A stretch of 64,000 nt of DNA from Torreya grandis (Eukaryota; Streptophyta; Pinopsida; Cupressales; Taxaceae), in the NCBI GenBank assembly GCA_037957365.1, contig JARHVA010001427.1, positions 310,001 to 374,000 on the forward strand, given 5' to 3'. The notes under the pieces are model-generated. The model had not been told where the DNA came from, made no database searches, and saw only the letters and a program-made list of their open reading frames with translations. Numbering within the stretch: position 1 is the stretch's first letter; every line of letters begins with the position of its first letter. This document shows, in pieces, positions 59,680 through 64,000 of this stretch. The translations under genes and the position numbers were made by a program.

Positions 59680-60000
59680 TTCATTTTAAAGATCCTGATC
59701 CTCCCTTGTTCATCACTGCATTCATTAATCAAACCCACATCAAAAGGGTGATGATTGATGGAGGAGCTAATATTAACATTATCTCCTCTCATTACTATGA
59801 TCAACTCTAATTAACTAAAAATATCATGTCAAAAACTATAGCAGTTCTTCACTCCTTTAATGACACTATAACCACTACCTTGGGGACAGTTGTCTTCCAC
59901 ATCCACTTGGGACCTTGCATAATTCTAGAACTCTTTTACATTTTACAAGGTGAGTTCCAATAAAATTTACTATTTTTATTCCCTTATATTTTTGCCATGA
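59680..60000 (+). pseudogene. Element C aspartic protease
   Basis: DPPLFITAFINQTHIK, then RVMIDGGANINIISS near 59735-59785 with the catalytic Asp intact (Asp-Gly-Gly, a form seen in this lineage). HSFNDTITTTLGTVVFHIHL near 59845-59905 and LELFYILQGEFQ follow, the usual second half. It is in one frame over about 250 bp with only one TAA inside. The most intact protease of the three Ty3/Gypsy elements. Confidence 0.72.
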
Positions 60001-60177
60001 GTTGTGTCCCATCTACCTTACACTGATATGTTAAATTCAAACATGAATGTTAAGTTGTTACCATAAAATTTGAGCCTAGTCCTTTTGCATCTTGAAACAT
60101 GACATTTTAACCCAAAAATATTCTTATTCCTCCGTCATATAACTTACCACCAACCAATAAAAACTCCACCCATACAA

Positions 60178-61080
60178 TTGATGAAACTTCAAATTAGCTC
60201 ATTTATCCCTTCTTATCAAATCCCCATAGAGGACCCCTTAAAACCCATGTTCCAATGTCTCTCATTGGGGGAATATTGTCTCTTAGCCTTGGATACTTTC
60301 CCTACTCCTCAAGAGTATGTTAACCTTGACCATGATCCTATTTATGACCTAAAAATCATAAAAATCATCCCTTTTAGGCCTCCCAAACATCAAACCAACT
60401 TAATATATAGAGGGTTTGATCATCCACTTATTGCTTCCAACACCACCTCTTGTTTCTGACCATTTACCTCTGACTTCTCCTATATTGAAAAACTGACATT
60501 TTCTAAATTATACCTTCATAAGTGTGCCTAGAAGGGATTAGACCTTGACCATTATAAACATATACCTCATTAGTTACCTTCCATCAAAACTTAGAAACAT
60601 CATGATCTATTTGGCCCTAGGTTTGTACCACCAGAATAACCCATCAATTCACCAAAACCCATTGCCACTATTAAGGAAAAAATCCCATCCTCACCAACCC
60701 AGTCTCCTTAAAAGTGTGAGAATTTATACATAATTCCTCCTAGCTTTTTTTTAGTACATACTATTAGTTTAGTCCACCTAACCTATCAAAAGGGTGGCTA
60801 AACTAAAATCCTTCCCCTCATTCATCCTAAAATGGTATAAAATGATTATCCTACCATCAATAACATCCAACATCAGGATGATGATTCTATTCTCACCTAC
60901 CTTAGTACAAGAAATTATTCTATCCACAAATCCCTTCCTCCTTATAAGTAAACCATGTTGAGTGAATCCACTATCGATGTTAACTTAGGTACTTAAGATA
61001 ACCCTCACATTGTCAAGATTGGTTAATACTTAGTTTCAATGAAGAAACAAGATTACCCTTCTTTCCTTTACGAGAAAAGC
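60178..61080 (+). pseudogene. Element C protease-RT linker
   Basis: 93 open codons at 60178-60459 (SSFIPSYQIPIEDPLKPMFQ, DLKIIKIIPFRPPKHQTNLI) followed by broken frames. Homologous by eye to the linker at 6600-7600 of element A (IPSSPTQSP near 60690). Unknown role, no named domain. Confidence 0.5.
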
Positions 61081-61850
61081 ATATAATTTTCTTGGTCCTA
61101 TCAAGATATGCTCAAAATTTACCCTTAGATATCCATCCATAACATTTTCACTCATCTTAATGTTAAGCCTATTTGATAAAAGCTTCACAATATGCACCCT
61201 CACATCACCCTTTTAGTTAAGAAGAGCTTCAACATATCTTGTCTATCAACTTCATCTAACCCATAGACTATCCTCAATGGGTTTCTAACATCATTCCCAT
61301 CACCAAGCCCATAAGGGGAATTTGCCTCTATATTGACTTTTGTGACCTCAACCTCACTTTCCCAAAGGATGACTTCCCTTTGCTTGGCATTGACCAACTT
61401 GTTGATCTTATAGCTGGCCATGAGATTTTATCTCTCATGGATGGTTTCTTAGGATATAATTAAATCTTGATTTCACCAAAAAATAATCATAAGACTTCTT
61501 TCATCAACCCATGGGGAACCTTTTTCTACTGAGTCATGCCATTTGGTCTGAAGAACCCTAGCACAACTTACCAACATGTAATGACCTACATCTTCCATGA
61601 TCTATTCCATAAAATTATTGAGGATTATGTAGATGATATCCTTGGGAAATCTAAACATTGCAAGGATCACCTAGCCATGCTCACAATCATATTCAAATGC
61701 CTAATCCATTTTCATGTCATACTCAACCCCAATAAATGTATTTTTGGGGTCCTATCTAGAAAAATTCTTAGATTTATCATCTCTCTTCAAAGAGTCAAAG
61801 TAGACCCTACCAAAGTTAGAGAAATATTATAGATTCCACCTCCAACCTAC
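61080..61850 (+). pseudogene. Element C reverse transcriptase
   Basis: Opens with WSYQDMLKIYP, MHPHITLLVKK and NIIPITKPIRGICLYIDF (shifted). Then KDDFPLL, LSLMDGFLGYNQILISPKNN and an intact 98-codon run from 61536: MPFGLKNPSTTYQHVMTYIF, then EDYVDDILGKSKHCKDHLAM. The catalytic YVDD is intact. Homologous to 5836-6470 in A. Stops and shifts lie mainly upstream of 61470. Confidence 0.85.
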
Positions 61851-62350
61851 CTTAAAAAACTTTTTAGCCTATAGGGGAAGCTCTAATCTATTTGTCACTT
61901 CATCTCTCAATTATCAGATATATGTCAACCCTTTCACCATCTTCTCAAGAAAGACACATCTTTTAAATGGACTAAAGACTACCAATAAGCTTTTGATTCA
62001 CTCAAATAATACCTTCTTTCTCCACCCATTCTTACCCTACCTAAAGAGGAACAAACCTTATACCTTTATATTTCTACCATGGACCATTCCTTAGGGGCAA
62101 TGCTCACTCACTATGATGAACAAAACAAAGAGCAAGTTGTCTACTACATAACTCAAACACTTATAGAGTATGAGACTCAGTATACCCATATGAGAAACTT
62201 TGCCTCACTATAGTATTGATATATTTTAAACTTTTTCATTACATTCTCAACCACAAAAATTTCATCATCAGTAACACTAACCCCCTCAAGTACATGCACT
62301 CTAAACCATACTAAAACTAGAGTATGTCTAAGTGGATCGTGTCCCTAGTT
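61850..62350 (+). pseudogene. Element C RNase H, first domain
   Basis: FHHLLKKDTSFKWTKDY, then AFDSLK, LYLYISTMDHSLGAMLTHYD (about 62060-62120), QNKEQVVYYITQTLIEYETQ and YTHMRNF. The first catalytic Asp is kept (TMDHSLG; element A has Asn). Stops TAG and TAA break the frame three times. Confidence 0.7.
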
Positions 62351-62379
62351 GAGTTTGACCTTGAATTTGTCTAGTAGAA

Positions 62380-62770
62380 TTTAAATAAAGGGAAATTAAT
62401 TATTGACCAATTGGCCAAAGCTCCTCTACCAGACAACCAACTATTTCCTCTTACATTTCTAGATAAGTTGATCATGACTCTTTTTTAGGAGGACCCCACC
62501 TACCAAATGACCACATTATTTGATGGCTTAAAATACCAATGTGATGGGGGTGATAGAGTTATTCTCATTCCCCTTAATGATAAACCTCTTCCCTTTTCCT
62601 TCAAACTTGATTTTGAGTGCACCAACAATGTGGTTGAGTATGAATCCCTAGTAATAGGTCTCCAAAATTATCTAGCCCTGGGAGTTAAGACCATTAGTGT
62701 CTTTGGTGATTCCTAGATTATGGTCAATTAGGTCAATGAATCCTACCAATGTAAGAATGATGTCTTTTAA
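62380..62770 (+). pseudogene. Element C second RNase H (archaeal-type)
   Basis: LAKAPLPDNQLFPLTFLDKL leads into TTLFDGLKYQCDGGDRVILI, TNNVVEYESLVIGLQNYLAL and TISVFGDS (62507-62716 open). The acidic residues of FDG, VEYE and GDS are present. Followed by TAG where A reads on. Same domain as 4890-5330 in A. Confidence 0.75.
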
Positions 62771-62799
62771 AAGTACAAAAAACTAGTAGATGTACTCTT

Positions 62800-64000
62800 A
62801 GCATCATTTGATCATTACCTTATCCAGTTTATTTCATGATCTACTAACAAAGTTCATGGATATAATGGCTTCTTGTACTTCACAAATCCTATCCACACCT
62901 ACTGCTTCTAAACTCTTTGTTACCATCCATCACTTTATCACACCATCTTATATCCATTCTAACCTTCCTACCATTTGTAGTGTGGAATCACTTTCATTGA
63001 ATATATGGTTTGAGAAAACCTTAAACTACCTTAACCTCAACATCATTCCTCCCAACCTCTCTAGGAATGATCAAAGAGATTTTGTTCAAATTACCTCTCA
63101 TTATACCATACTAGGGGGAATCCTGTACAATCATGGATTTGATGGCCTCCTTCTTCATTGTATACATAGTCATGAGTCTTCTTGTGCTATCAGAGAAATG
63201 CATGATGGAATTTATGGGGGACACTTTAGTGGTTTATATATCACTAAATGTATCCTTCACCTAGGCTACTATTGGCCCACCCTCAATCAGGACTATTATG
63301 ATTATGTAAATAAGTGTGTTAACTTTCAACATCATGCCCATTTACATCATGTACCTTCCCATGGCCTTCAAGTATCCAAAGACTATTGGCCCTTCTCATA
63401 ATGGTACTCGATCTCATTAGAGAAATTAATCCTCATTCTTTATAAAGTAACCAATCCATCATCACTAGCTCCAGGTATTTTACCAAGTGAGTGGAAGTTA
63501 TTCCACTCATCTCAACCAAAGATTATAAGATATTTGACTTCATCAATCATCATATCAACTATTATTTTGGTGTTACCCATAAGATAATGATCAAAAATGG
63601 AAAATATTTCAAAAAAACAAGTCCAAGGTCTTTATGATGCATTTGTCATCAAGTTAAGATTTTTATCTCCTTACCATCCATAAGAAAATGTATAGGCAAA
63701 AGCCTCTAAAGAAAACATTAATAAAATGTTAACCAAAGTACTCAATGCTTCAAGTCAATATTAGCACTCGCACATTCCTTTCACTTTATGGGCCTATCAC
63801 ACTAGCATTCAAATATATATGGGTGCTACCCCTTTTTATCTAATATTCAAAGAAGAGGTAATCTTGCCTCTCAAATTATAAATTCCATCTCTTTGCATAT
63901 CCTTGTAAGACATTATTTTTGAGAGTGTCTATCATCAAGAACATCTATCACAACTTGAGCTACTTGATGAGCATCAACTCGTAGTACTTAACCATCTTCG
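62800..64000 (+). pseudogene. Element C integrase, cut by window end
   Basis: The longest open stretch in the window (62808-63401, 197 codons) runs from the aRNase H-integrase linker into the zinc-binding region: ILYNHGFDGLLLHCIHSHES, then EMHDGIYGGHFSGLYITKCI and YYDYVNKCVNFQHH. Both zinc His are kept; the second Cys is Phe. The core continues broken: IREINPHS, RYFTKWVEVIPLIST near 63480, then HKIMIKNGKYFKK where the catalytic Asp is not preserved. A QAKASKENINKML block (63690-63730) shows Lys at the expected Glu. LWAYHTSIQIYMGATPFYL near 63790 is the usual later motif. The end is beyond 64000. Confidence 0.78.

Larger units (their letters stand above)
53435..64000 (+). mobile_element. Element C: Ty3/Gypsy, same family as element A (cut by window end)
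   Basis: 5' LTR (53435-about 55254), leader, gag from 55517, two zinc knuckles with a Pro/Ser/Thr-rich spacer, protease, linker, RT, RNase H, second RNase H, integrase. It is in the opposite orientation to element A, and every part can be aligned to A by eye. Integrase continues past base 64000, so the 3' LTR and any antisense extra ORF would be beyond the window. Confidence 0.85.

Overview
This is an AT-rich, CpG-poor stretch of a seed-plant nuclear genome made almost entirely of old, nested, decayed LTR retrotransposons. I see no intact cellular gene, rRNA or tRNA. Very large repeat-filled genomes, such as those of gymnosperms or giant-genome monocots, look like this; the species cannot be told from the sequence. 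Nearly every coding region is interrupted, most often by TAG.

Layout, left to right. (1) 137-1790 (+) is a broken plant mobile domain (PMD) gene. (2) About 2900-14062 (-) is Ty3/Gypsy element A. Its LTR is at 12237-14062, gag starts at 11966 and integrase ends near 3470. A second, archaeal-type RNase H places it with the Tat lineage. The PMD gene lies downstream of A's pol in the opposite orientation, where Tat elements can carry an antisense extra ORF, so it may belong to A. (3) 14063-15602 (+) is the RNase H-integrase remnant of a different Ty3/Gypsy family, D. It begins exactly where A's LTR ends, so A appears to have inserted into D's RNase H region. (4) 15603-30445 is non-coding or unrecognised. 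It holds a hairpin, microsatellites, several short tandem arrays and an unidentified decayed coding region on the minus strand (about 18235-21780), antisense to D.

(5) 30451-37783 (+) is a complete Ty1/Copia element. It has two LTRs, a PBS matching initiator tRNA-Met, a polypurine tract and a matching 5-bp target duplication (TGTAT). All coding domains are present but inactivated. (6) 41726-50518 (+) is a third Ty3/Gypsy polyprotein, B, again with dual RNase H, set in long AT-rich flanks that contain tandem repeats. (7) 53435-64000 (+) is element C, the same family as A. It has an LTR at about 53435-55254 and coding from 55517, and it runs off the window inside integrase.

The domain order gag - zinc knuckle - protease - RT - RNase H - (aRNase H) - integrase is visible in A, B and C; copia has protease-integrase-RT-RNase H. 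No element could work by itself: stops, frameshifts and active-site substitutions are everywhere. The most interesting leads are the two antisense coding remnants downstream of pol in A and D, the palindromic repeats in the A/C LTRs, the two zinc knuckles separated by a Pro/Ser/Thr-rich spacer, and the decay pattern.
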